8,498 nucleotides of DNA from Bacteroidota bacterium (GCA_023436685.1 JAEZIL010000324.1:1-8498); one strand, 5' to 3'. Positions 1-7,120 are shown, counted from the first letter of the stretch. Made by a program: numbers and translations. The notes: generated from the sequence alone by a model not told the origin.

Positions 1-1
1 G

Positions 2-106
2 GACAGGACTGATATTAATGTGTATTTCAATGAATATTGGAAGAGACCATACCCAAATGAAACACCCGAAACGGCACAGGATGTAGAAAACGCTTGTTAT
101 TGGTAA
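2..106 (+). CDS. C-terminal fragment of an unidentified protein (5' end outside window)
   Basis: This frame is open from the window edge to a TAA at 104-106 and gives 34 residues ending in NACYW. The fragment is polar and aromatic, with the stretch VYFNEYWKRPYPNE, and I recognise no family from it. The main reason to call it a gene is position: its stop is one base before the ATG of the next glycosyltransferase, the same tight packing seen at the following junctions, so it is probably the upstream member of the same operon. It may be another polysaccharide gene, but that is inference only. A second frame is also open for 27 codons (3-86) but ends far from the next start and looks less likely. 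Confidence 0.6.
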   Translation, partial: DRTDINVYFNEYWKRPYPNETPETAQDVENACYW

Positions 107-107
107 G

Positions 108-1079
108 ATGGAAGGAATATCAGTTATTATATGTTGCTATAACAGCGAAAAGTTAATTGAAATGTCGCTGGCTTATCTGGCTGCTCAAAGGGTTAACTCT
201 TTGCCAGCATGGGAAATAGTATTGGTAAACAACAATAGCAAGGATAATACAGTTTCAGTAGCAGAAAATTATTGGCATGGCCTGGAAGTAAATGTTCCGC
301 TTAGAGTAATTCAGGAGAATAAGCAAGGTCTTATACATGCCAGGAAAACCGGTATTATGAATGCTAGATACAGCCTTATTGTGTTTTGTGATGATGATAA
401 TTTTTTGGCGCCCGATTATCTTGAAAAGGCATGGCAAATAATGAAGGCGCACCCACAAGTAGGTATACTCGGGGGGGTATCCAAAGGCTACTTTACATCA
501 CCAGAACCGGAATGGCTACCACAAATGTATTCGGCTTATGCGCTAGGTAAGCAATACCATACAACGGGAGACGTAACTGCAACAAAAGGCCAGGTATGGG
601 GTGCAGGCATGGTTTCACAAGCAAAATTATTACAGGAGATTTTTAATGAAGAATTTATTACTACAGGCAGAACTGGTAAGAACCTTGCTTCAGGCGATGA
701 TACAGAAATATGCTACAAGGCCATTTTAAAAGGATATCATATATACTATGATGAATCTTTGAAATTGCAGCATTATATAACACCACAAAGGCTAACATGG
801 GAATATGCAATAAGGTTATCTAAAGGGCACATACATACCCTTATTAATATGATAAGTTTGAGGCGTGAAGCGGTTGAGAAAATAAATGAAAATAGCGGCA
901 CTTCTTTTAAAGATTTGCTATATGCAATCCGCTACACCTTTAAGCCTGTATATCTTTTAAAATTGGGTAGTATACTAAATTTAAAAGAACATGAAGGTGA
1001 TTTTAAACATTGGAAAGCTTACTTTGACCTTTATTATATTTATACATTATTAAGGAAAAAAATATTGAAGCTGAATTGA
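108..1079 (+). CDS. Glycosyltransferase family 2
   Basis: A 323-residue GT-A fold glycosyltransferase, probably cytoplasmic or membrane-associated, adding a sugar from a nucleotide donor to a lipid-linked repeat unit. Seen directly: an N-terminal beta strand and loop ISVIICCYNS (4-13), EIVLVNNNSKDNT (36-48), the metal-binding DDD at 95-97 in IVFCDDDNF, a WGAGM acceptor-side segment (164-168), and GDDTE (196-200), where the family's catalytic acidic residue is expected. The C-terminal third (about 220-323) is basic and rich in Tyr, Leu and Lys, with no clear transmembrane helix. The start is one base after the previous stop, and the stop TGA overlaps the next ATG by one base, so it sits in a coupled operon. 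A run of seven G at 471-477 (codons 122-124) is unusual here. Donor and acceptor cannot be read from the sequence. Confidence 0.93.
   Translation: MEGISVIICCYNSEKLIEMSLAYLAAQRVNSLPAWEIVLVNNNSKDNTVSVAENYWHGLEVNVPLRVIQENKQGLIHARKTGIMNARYSLIVFCDDDNFLAPDYLEKAWQIMKAHPQVGILGGVSKGYFTSPEPEWLPQMYSAYALGKQYHTTGDVTATKGQVWGAGMVSQAKLLQEIFNEEFITTGRTGKNLASGDDTEICYKAILKGYHIYYDESLKLQHYITPQRLTWEYAIRLSKGHIHTLINMISLRREAVEKINENSGTSFKDLLYAIRYTFKPVYLLKLGSILNLKEHEGDFKHWKAYFDLYYIYTLLRKKILKLN
471..477 (+). repeat. Homopolymeric G7 tract inside a glycosyltransferase gene
   Basis: Seven consecutive G encode Gly122, Gly123 and the first base of Val124 of the first glycosyltransferase. It is the longest G or C run in this AT-rich window. 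Losing one G would bring a stop at 544-546 after about 145 residues; gaining one would bring a stop at 548-550 after about 147. Both would remove the GDDTE motif. It may be a slippage site, but seven is short for a proven phase-variable tract. Confidence 0.5.
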
Positions 1080-2059
1080 TGCTACCTAAAATATCCATAA
1101 TTACACCCTCATATAATCAGGGGCACTTTATTGAAGAGACAATAACATCGGTTTTGGATCAAGGTTACCCTAACCTTGAATACATAATTATGGATGGAGG
1201 TAGCAAGGATAATACAGTAGAGGTAATAAAAAAATATGAGAAATATATCACCCACTGGGTAAGTGAGCGTGATAAAGGACAAAGCGATGCTATTAACAAA
1301 GGTTTCCGTATAGCAACAGGCGATGTTATAAACTGGTTAAATAGCGATGACTATTACGAAAAAGGTGCGCTTCATAAAGTGGGAGCAGGATTTTCTGATC
1401 CTGACGTAAATGTCTATATGGGAATAAGTAGGGTGTTTGGTACGAAGGGAGAGTATATGACGGCGGGCACTGATGTTTATTTTGGGAACTTGGAAAAAAC
1501 TATAGGTTGGGCAAGGATAGACCAACCGGAAACCTTTTTCCGGAAAAAATGCCTTGATGCGATCGGTTATGCTGATGAACAGTTTCACTTTGTAATGGAC
1601 CGGGAACTTTGGATACGATATTTAATAAAATACGGCCTTGCCGGTATTAAGAAGACTAATGAGCATCTAACTCATTTTCGTATTCATGATGACTCCAAAA
1701 CAAATTCTTTCACTTTAAAGTTTAATAAGGAGTCATTACAACTATACCAGGCAATAGCTGAAATAGGGAAATCTAAATTTGCAAATATTCCGTTATGGCC
1801 TGCCGAGAAATTACAACTGCATTTTTCAGGTGCATATACAATGTCTGGAGAGCAAACAGATAAGGTTATCAACTATGACATTTATTACATTTTCCTGGAA
1901 AGATATGCTCAAGACAACTATAAGGGTGCAAAAGAGCTATTGCAGTTTATCGATGAGCAGCTTCTGTCTACTAACGACAGAGCACATTTTAACGATATTA
2001 AGCAACGAATGAAAATACCGGTTATTTTCAAAAAAATATATAATAAACTCAGGTCCTAA
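1079..2059 (+). CDS. Glycosyltransferase family 2
   Basis: A 326-residue GT2 enzyme for polysaccharide repeat-unit assembly. Seen directly: KISIITPSYNQG (4-15), IIMDGGSKDNT (36-46), a DKGQSDAINKG segment (65-75), NSDD (88-91) as the metal/nucleotide-binding acidic motif, QPETFFRKK (149-157), and FVMDRELW (171-178), which carries the acidic residue typical of the catalytic-base region. The body after about residue 200 is the variable acceptor part. I chose ATG 1079 over the TTG three bases upstream because ATG is stronger and gives the TGATG stop-start overlap. The stop TAA overlaps the next ATG by one base. The SKDNTV codons match the first glycosyltransferase base for base over 18 nt. The layout resembles GT2 enzymes common in O-antigen and capsule loci; the sugar specificity is unknown. 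Confidence 0.93.
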   Translation: MLPKISIITPSYNQGHFIEETITSVLDQGYPNLEYIIMDGGSKDNTVEVIKKYEKYITHWVSERDKGQSDAINKGFRIATGDVINWLNSDDYYEKGALHKVGAGFSDPDVNVYMGISRVFGTKGEYMTAGTDVYFGNLEKTIGWARIDQPETFFRKKCLDAIGYADEQFHFVMDRELWIRYLIKYGLAGIKKTNEHLTHFRIHDDSKTNSFTLKFNKESLQLYQAIAEIGKSKFANIPLWPAEKLQLHFSGAYTMSGEQTDKVINYDIYYIFLERYAQDNYKGAKELLQFIDEQLLSTNDRAHFNDIKQRMKIPVIFKKIYNKLRS

Positions 2060-2946
2060 TGCAGGCATCAGTTATTATAGCTTCTTATAATGGGGCTGAT
2101 AAATTCCCAGACGCACTGCAAGCTTTAGCTGAGCAGACGGTTAAGGATTTTGAAGTGATTCTGGTTTTGGACGGATCAAGAGATAATTCATTAGCTATAG
2201 CTGAGGCCAATCCATGGAATTTGAAAAACCTAATTGTTATTAATCAGGAAAACAGTGGCCGATCAGGTGCTCGAAATGCGGGAGTTTCTAAGGCTCGTTC
2301 CAATATCCTTATATTTATAGATGACGATGTTATTGCGCATCGCAACTTCATTGAAAAACATCTTGAAGAGCAACAAAATCATAATATAGTGGTTGGTATA
2401 TTGGAACCTGATGATAGAATGGCAAAAGATAAGGACTTTGTTAAGTTTTGTTCTTATATGAATGATAAATGGAATGAAGGCGCATTTCATGATGAACAGA
2501 TCAAGCAGGATATTACTTATATAACGGCAGCAAATTTTTCCATTAAAAAAGATCTTTTTTTTAGTATTGGTGGCTTCGATGAGCGTTTGCGCGATGCGGA
2601 AGATTTCGACATGGCCCTAAAGCTAAAAGCGAAAGGGCATAAGATCAGTCTTGATCCGACCATTAAAGCTAAGCATATGATATTTGGTACATTTACACAG
2701 TATATGAACCGAATGAAAGAATATGGGAAAGCACGGGAACAACTAATAGCAGTTAGTCCGCTGGCTGGTGATTTTTTTAAGAAAAATGAGCATCAGTTCT
2801 CTATCCCTAAGAAAGTCTTCTTTTTTCTTTTTTCATTTGATTTTTGGCCCAAACTGGCCGACAAAGGCAAGCTTATGTTCATACCAACTAAATGGCGTTA
2901 TAGGATATATGATTTTATGCTTACCGCAAATACCATTTTTCGCTAA
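2059..2946 (+). CDS. Glycosyltransferase family 2
   Basis: A 295-residue GT2 enzyme, the third of the coupled series. Seen directly: ASVIIASYNG (3-12), VILVLDGSRDNS (33-44), the SGRSGARNAG segment (66-75), DDD (88-90) in IFIDDDV, TAANFSIKKDLF (156-167), GGFDE (171-175) and the AEDFD acidic motif (180-184) that normally holds the catalytic base. The C-terminus contains an aromatic run, FFFLFSFDFW (about 255-264), which could associate with the membrane but is short for a full helix. The start ATG overlaps the previous TAA in TAATG, which argues for translational coupling. The gene ends head-on with a minus-strand glycosyltransferase; their coding regions share four bases, so no room is left for a classical terminator between them. 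Donor and acceptor are unknown. Confidence 0.93.
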   Translation: MQASVIIASYNGADKFPDALQALAEQTVKDFEVILVLDGSRDNSLAIAEANPWNLKNLIVINQENSGRSGARNAGVSKARSNILIFIDDDVIAHRNFIEKHLEEQQNHNIVVGILEPDDRMAKDKDFVKFCSYMNDKWNEGAFHDEQIKQDITYITAANFSIKKDLFFSIGGFDERLRDAEDFDMALKLKAKGHKISLDPTIKAKHMIFGTFTQYMNRMKEYGKAREQLIAVSPLAGDFFKKNEHQFSIPKKVFFFLFSFDFWPKLADKGKLMFIPTKWRYRIYDFMLTANTIFR

Positions 2947-2975
2947 CCTTTTTTTCCAAAAAAAATCTCTTTAGC
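2942..2975. terminator. Possible weak bidirectional stem-loop at a convergent gene junction
   Basis: GCTAA at 2942-2946 pairs with TTAGC at 2971-2975, and inside it T7 (2949-2955) faces A8 (2958-2965) across CC. Together they could fold into an imperfect hairpin at the exact meeting point of two convergent genes. The stem is mostly A:U and no T tract follows on either strand, so this is not a canonical intrinsic terminator. The A/T runs also encode the FFGKK tail of the minus-strand protein. Confidence 0.22.
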
Positions 2976-3932
2976 TCCTTCATATATTAAGGGTTCTTTA
3001 CGGCTATTATAGGCACGTGGGTATTTTATTACTTCTTTAAATAAATAGGGGAGTAGTTGGGTATAGCATTTTCTATATTGTTTATTAATAGCTTTGTTCA
3101 AGCCTTTTGTTAATGGATATGTTATTATAAAATATAGCACATTAAGGTATGTTGATAGAATATACAATATATAACTGCTAAGCCCTTTTTTATGCCACAC
3201 TAACGATAACAATAATTTCGACTGAATAAACATTTGTTCGCGGGGGGCACTTTTTCCTCCTAAATGTATTGTTTCGGCATAAGGATAATAATATATGCTG
3301 AAATGCTTATTAATGCGTTCACGACACCATTCGGTTTCTTCGCAATAAAGAAAAAAATCAGGGTCAAACCCTTTAGTTTGTTCATATACCTTCCTGTGAA
3401 GCAGCATAAAAGCACCTGATATGTCTCCTACACGAGTTGGTATGCTGGGCTCTTTATATTTATTTGCCACAGCAAGCAGTCTATAAAATATAGGATTGTT
3501 ACTGATAAAATAGTTCCAAACAGAATTTTTTATGAATGGATAAAAGGAATGCTGATAACTTCCGTCTTCATTCAATAAACGACAACCCACCATACCAACA
3601 TTTTCTACTTCTTTCTCCTTAATAAAAGCCAAACATTTTTGAAGACAATGTTCCTTTACTATAGTATCTGAATTGAGTAGCAAAATGTAATCCCCCTTAG
3701 CCTGGCTCATTCCCAGGTTATTGGCCCGGCCGAAGCCAATGTTTTCTTTTGAATGCAGGTAAACGATATCAGGAAAATTTTGGAGCAGGCCTTGTTTGTA
3801 ATCTTCTTTAGGCGCATTGTCAACCACTATTATCTCGTACTGTATCTCGGCTGCAGTTAGTTTAATGCTGTTAATACAATCAATTATTAGTTTGTAAGTA
3901 TTGAAGTTGATAATAACAATGGATAGTTGCAT
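2943..3932 (-). CDS. Glycosyltransferase family 2, rhamnosyltransferase (WbbL)-like
   Basis: A 329-residue GT2 enzyme of the COG1216/WbbL-like group, which includes many rhamnosyltransferases; the sugar here is not certain. Seen directly: LSIVIINFNT (3-12), EIIVVDNAP (33-41), the NIGFGRANNLG loop (64-74), NSD (87-89) as the metal-binding motif, GDISGAFMLLHRKVY (169-183), GFDPDFFLYCEE (188-199) and EETEW (198-202) with the expected catalytic acid, then HLGG (223-226). A hydrophobic stretch at about 252-273 could anchor it to the inner membrane, and the tail is basic. It is the only minus-strand gene here, convergent with the third glycosyltransferase (four-base overlap) and divergent from the aminotransferase, so it needs its own promoter. 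A C6 run on the coding strand (plus 3242-3247) encodes part of SAPRE. Confidence 0.92.
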   Translation of the reverse strand: MQLSIVIINFNTYKLIIDCINSIKLTAAEIQYEIIVVDNAPKEDYKQGLLQNFPDIVYLHSKENIGFGRANNLGMSQAKGDYILLLNSDTIVKEHCLQKCLAFIKEKEVENVGMVGCRLLNEDGSYQHSFYPFIKNSVWNYFISNNPIFYRLLAVANKYKEPSIPTRVGDISGAFMLLHRKVYEQTKGFDPDFFLYCEETEWCRERINKHFSIYYYPYAETIHLGGKSAPREQMFIQSKLLLSLVWHKKGLSSYILYILSTYLNVLYFIITYPLTKGLNKAINKQYRKCYTQLLPYLFKEVIKYPRAYNSRKEPLIYEGAKEIFFGKKG

Positions 3933-4024
3933 GCCGCAATTGGGTATTTGTATTTAAAGATAGTTGTACAGTCTAAATCGCACAAAATTTACTTCTCTGC
4001 TGTTTTTATAATAATATTGTTACG
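3933..4024. promoter_or_regulatory. Divergent intergenic region, presumed to hold two promoters
   Basis: This 92-base AT-rich gap separates the start codons of two divergently transcribed genes, so promoters for both are expected here. I find no full match to the Bacteroidota -33/-7 pattern (TTTG and TAnnTTTG). Near matches are AAATTTTG on the minus strand (plus 3983-3990), facing the glycosyltransferase, and TAATATTG at 4012-4019 on the plus strand. The latter lies so close to the ATG that transcripts would be almost leaderless. No Shine-Dalgarno sequence precedes either start. The function is inferred from gene orientation; the exact boxes are uncertain. Confidence 0.4.
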
Positions 4025-5176
4025 ATGTCTACTGACAAAAACACAAGAAACATTCCTATTTCCCTACCCAGCATGGGCCAAGAAGAATGGGAGGCATTGA
4101 AAGAACCTATATATACAGGTTGGGTTACGCAAGGGCCCAGGGTTAAAGAGTTTGAAACTCTTTTTGCTAAACTTCACGGTGTAAAGCATGCATTAGCTGT
4201 ATCTAATTGTACAACAGCCCTGCACCTGGCCTTATTAGCACTAGATGTTGGAGCTGGCGATGAGGTTATCATACCTGCGTTCACTTGGGTGGCAACAGCT
4301 AACGTGGTAGAGTATTGTGGCGCTACGCCCATTTTTATTGACATAGATCCCAATACATTCAATATAGATATTAGACAACTAGCGAAAAAAATATCTTCCA
4401 AAACAAAGGCAATCATCCCTGTTCATCTTTTTGGTTTATGTGCAGATATTGATGCAATAAAAGCTATTGCTAAGGATATTAAGATTGTGGAAGATGCAGC
4501 TTGCGCTTCCGGAGCATCAATTAATGGGAAATCTGCAGGCAGTATGGGAGAGATTGGTTGTTTTTCCTTCCATCCGCGTAAATCTGTTACTACAGGTGAA
4601 GGCGGCATGGTTACTACAAATGATGATGAATTGGCTGAAAGATTGAATATGTTACGTAATCATGGTGCATCTATATCCGAAGAGCAAAGGCATCAGGGGC
4701 CGCAGCCTTATATATTGCCGGCTTTTGATATGGTAGGATATAATTATAGAATGACAGATCTGCAAGGTGCCATTGGTGTTGTACAGCTAAATAAGCTTAA
4801 TGCCTTTATTGAAGAAAGAAACCACTGGGCAACATATTATAACGAGCAATTAAAAGATATTGGATGGCTGCGGCTGCCGGTGTATAGTTCAAAGTATAGG
4901 CATGGGTGGCAATCATACGTGCTAATGGTTGATGAATCTAAAGCGCCATTGAATCGCAATGAGTTGATGAAATACCTGTTTGAGAAAGGGGTGAATACCA
5001 GGCCAGGTACGCATGCTGTACATATGTTAGGGTTTTATAAGCACAAGTACAATATAAAGCCTGAAGCTTTTCCTAATGCTTATGCGGCAAATGAGTTCTC
5101 AATGTCAATACCATTGCACAATAAGATGACTGCTGAAGATTATGAGTATATTGTTGGCTTACTAAAGCAGATATAA
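4025..5176 (+). CDS. DegT/DnrJ/EryC1/StrS-family PLP-dependent sugar aminotransferase
   Basis: A 383-residue PLP enzyme that moves an amino group, usually from glutamate, to a keto-sugar nucleotide, forming an amino sugar for the polysaccharide. Seen directly: the N-terminal segment GWVTQGPRVKEFE (32-44), SNCTTALHLAL (60-70) which binds the cofactor phosphate, PAFTWVATAN (84-93), IPVHLFG (131-137), VEDAAC (155-160) with Asp157 placed to bind the pyridine nitrogen, and SFHPRKSVTTGEGGM (181-195) with Lys186 as the Schiff-base lysine. Length and motif order are complete for the family. Its stop is five bases before the asparagine-synthase-like gene, so the two are probably co-transcribed from the divergent region upstream. 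Position specificity (3-amino or 4-amino) and substrate cannot be fixed from the sequence; perosamine-type, bacillosamine-type and WbpE-type roles all remain possible. Confidence 0.94.
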   Translation: MSTDKNTRNIPISLPSMGQEEWEALKEPIYTGWVTQGPRVKEFETLFAKLHGVKHALAVSNCTTALHLALLALDVGAGDEVIIPAFTWVATANVVEYCGATPIFIDIDPNTFNIDIRQLAKKISSKTKAIIPVHLFGLCADIDAIKAIAKDIKIVEDAACASGASINGKSAGSMGEIGCFSFHPRKSVTTGEGGMVTTNDDELAERLNMLRNHGASISEEQRHQGPQPYILPAFDMVGYNYRMTDLQGAIGVVQLNKLNAFIEERNHWATYYNEQLKDIGWLRLPVYSSKYRHGWQSYVLMVDESKAPLNRNELMKYLFEKGVNTRPGTHAVHMLGFYKHKYNIKPEAFPNAYAANEFSMSIPLHNKMTAEDYEYIVGLLKQI

Positions 5177-5181
5177 ATATA

Positions 5182-7071
5182 ATGTGCGGTATTGCTGGGA
5201 TATTTAATCTAAATGGCGCACCTATATCTGCCAAGGTTTTACAAGATATGAGTGTTTCGCTGGCTCATAGAGGGCCTGACGGCGAAGGCGATTATATTAA
5301 TAATAACCTGGGGTTGGCGCATAGAAGGTTAGCTATAATTGACACATCTACTTTAGCGAAGCAACCCATGTCCTCTAACAACAGCGATTGGGTAATTGTG
5401 TTTAATGGCTGCATCTACAATTTTCAATCGCTTAGAAACAAGCTGCAAAGTCTTGGGCACACATTTAAGTCTCACTCAGATACCGAAGTTATTGTAGAAG
5501 GATTAGCGGCATATGGCCCTTCTTTTTTTACACAGCTAAATGGCATGTTTGCAGTAGCTGCATGGAATAATAAAGAGCACACATTATACCTTAGCCGAGA
5601 TCGCCATGGTGTTAAACCACTGTACTATTGGTTCAATGGTAAGAGTCTGGTTTTTGCTTCTGAAGTAAAAGCTATTTTACAGCATCCTGATTACTCAATT
5701 TCCGTCGACTATGATGCATTAAACCAATATTTTACCTTTCAGAATGTTTTTACATATAATACGCTTTTTAGAGGTGTACACATGCTACCTCCGGCTAATA
5801 CTATTAAGGTAACTAACCTTACTACACAGATTACCCACAATTCTTGGTGGGATTATGACTTTACAAATACAGATGAAAGTTTAAGTTTTGAAGATTCAGT
5901 TGAACTAACAAGAGGAGCTTTTGAAGCAGCGGTGTCGAGACAACTAATTTCAGATGTACCGGTAGGTAGCTATCTGTCCGGCGGACTCGATTCAGGGTCT
6001 ATTACTGCTGTGGCGTGTCAACAAATAAATAGAATAAACACGTTTACCGCGGGGTTTGATATGTCGGAAGTAACAGGTGTTGAAGCCAATTACGATGAGC
6101 GCAGAAATGCACAGCTCATGTCAAATCATTTTCATACCCAGCACTATGAACAGGTTATTAATGCGGGTGATCTCCGATGGTCACTGCCAAGGCTGGTGTG
6201 GCATCTTGAAGATCTTAGGGTAGGGATGAGCTATCCTAATTACTATATAAGTGGATTAGCTTCTAAATTTGTAAAAGTTTGCCTGGCAGGTACGGGTGGC
6301 GACGAGCTATATGGCGGATATCCTTGGCGCTATTACCGCGTTTTTAAATCTTTGAACCAAGCAGATTTTTTTGATAACTATTATAGGTTCTGGCAGCGGT
6401 TGGTGAGCGATGAGGATAAAAAACTTCTGTTTAATGAAAGAACATTTAAGGAAATAGATGTGGAAGCTCCACGTAGTATATTTAAGAGTGTATTTACATT
6501 CAATGATCACCTGAAGTATGATAAGCCTGAACAGCATATAGCCAACAGCCTTTATTTTGAGATAAAAACCTTTCTTCCTGGTTTATTACTAGTAGGCGAT
6601 AAGCTATCTATGGCGCATGGCTTAGAAGAAAGATTCCCTTTTTTAGATAATGATCTTGTTGATATTGCCGCAAGAATACCCGTTAGATACAAGCTGGCTA
6701 ACCTACAGCAGGTAATACACATTGACGAAAATGATTTTGGTAATAAATCAAATAAGTACAGGGAGTATGATAACGGCAAAAGCGTATTTCGCAATGCAAT
6801 GAAATCTTACCTGCCCGATGCTGTTGTGAACAGGAAAAAGCAAGGTTTTTCAGCACCTGACGAAAGCTGGTACCGGGGTGAAAATGCTCAGTATATTAAA
6901 GAACTATTATTGCATAGAAATACCTGCTGTTCCGAATTTATTGATATAAAATACATGGAGCGGATCATTCACGAACATACAGAGCAGCATATTAACCACA
7001 GGCTGCTAATTTGGTCGTTTTTGTGCTTTGAATGGTGGTGTCGTATATTTCTGCATGGTGAAAAAGTCTAA
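5182..7071 (+). CDS. asnB: Asparagine-synthase-like glutamine-dependent amidotransferase
   Basis: A full-length two-domain protein (629 residues). The N-terminal class II glutaminase domain shows the Cys2 nucleophile in MCGIAGIF, HRGPDGEG (29-36), HRRLAIID (47-54, Arg49), FNGCIYNF (74-81) and SDTEV (99-103, Asp100). The C-terminal ATP-dependent synthetase domain has the pyrophosphate loop SGGLDS (266-271), AGTGGDELYGGY (369-380), DKLSMAHGLEERFPFLD (473-489) and KKQGFSAP (552-559). The usual NGE of the glutamine pocket is NGC here: Cys77 replaces a Glu that helps hold glutamine in E. coli AsnB. The enzyme could make asparagine, but in a polysaccharide locus, beside an aminotransferase and an epimerase, amidation of a sugar carboxyl (as proposed for WbpS of Pseudomonas O-antigen loci) is a reasonable alternative. 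It follows the aminotransferase by five bases; a repeat-containing gap follows it. Confidence 0.9.
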   Translation: MCGIAGIFNLNGAPISAKVLQDMSVSLAHRGPDGEGDYINNNLGLAHRRLAIIDTSTLAKQPMSSNNSDWVIVFNGCIYNFQSLRNKLQSLGHTFKSHSDTEVIVEGLAAYGPSFFTQLNGMFAVAAWNNKEHTLYLSRDRHGVKPLYYWFNGKSLVFASEVKAILQHPDYSISVDYDALNQYFTFQNVFTYNTLFRGVHMLPPANTIKVTNLTTQITHNSWWDYDFTNTDESLSFEDSVELTRGAFEAAVSRQLISDVPVGSYLSGGLDSGSITAVACQQINRINTFTAGFDMSEVTGVEANYDERRNAQLMSNHFHTQHYEQVINAGDLRWSLPRLVWHLEDLRVGMSYPNYYISGLASKFVKVCLAGTGGDELYGGYPWRYYRVFKSLNQADFFDNYYRFWQRLVSDEDKKLLFNERTFKEIDVEAPRSIFKSVFTFNDHLKYDKPEQHIANSLYFEIKTFLPGLLLVGDKLSMAHGLEERFPFLDNDLVDIAARIPVRYKLANLQQVIHIDENDFGNKSNKYREYDNGKSVFRNAMKSYLPDAVVNRKKQGFSAPDESWYRGENAQYIKELLLHRNTCCSEFIDIKYMERIIHEHTEQHINHRLLIWSFLCFEWWCRIFLHGEKV

Positions 7072-7113
7072 CTATCAATACTTAGTAACTTGATAGTAGA
7101 TTGAAATTGATAG
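7071..7113. repeat. Inverted and direct heptamer repeats (TTGATAG) before wecB
   Basis: ACTATCAA (7071-7078) and TTGATAGT (7090-7097) are perfect 8-base inverted arms around an 11-base loop, beginning on the last base of the upstream stop codon. A second direct copy of TTGATAG lies at 7107-7113, so the heptamer occurs three times in 43 bases. It could be a hairpin that attenuates or protects the transcript, or a protein-binding operator. It lacks a T tract and is not a standard intrinsic terminator. Confidence 0.45.
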
Positions 7114-7120
7114 ATATTTG
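7089..7120 (+). promoter_or_regulatory. Candidate Bacteroidota-type promoter for wecB
   Basis: CTTG at 7089-7092 resembles the -33 TTTG box, and GATATTTG at 7113-7120 resembles the -7 TAnnTTTG box. Each has one mismatch and the spacer is 20 bases, as expected for this phylum. Transcription would begin around 7127, giving a leader of about 26 bases. The -33-like box overlaps the right arm of the inverted repeat, so a regulator binding there could block it. The call rests on pattern alone. Confidence 0.33.

Noticed and set aside
3..86. Alternative open frame at the left edge (27 codons)
   Set aside because: It ends 21 bases before the next start and shows no family resemblance, while the neighbouring frame ends directly beside the next ATG in line with the packing of this operon.
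1076..1078. TTG as the start of the second glycosyltransferase
   Set aside because: An ATG follows immediately and forms a typical TGATG overlap with the preceding stop; the extra residue adds nothing to the conserved fold.
2555..2562. T8 tract (and T7 at 2772-2778) in the third glycosyltransferase as slippage sites
   Set aside because: Short A/T runs are common in AT-rich coding DNA and here simply encode Phe-rich segments; nothing marks them out as switches.
3242..3247. G6 run (C6 on the coding strand) in the reversed glycosyltransferase as a second contingency tract
   Set aside because: Six bases is too short to argue for slippage alone; it encodes ordinary Ala-Pro codons.
7071..7097. 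Intrinsic terminator after the asnB-like gene
   Set aside because: The hairpin arms are perfect, but they are AT-rich and no T tract follows, so I kept it as a repeat rather than a terminator.
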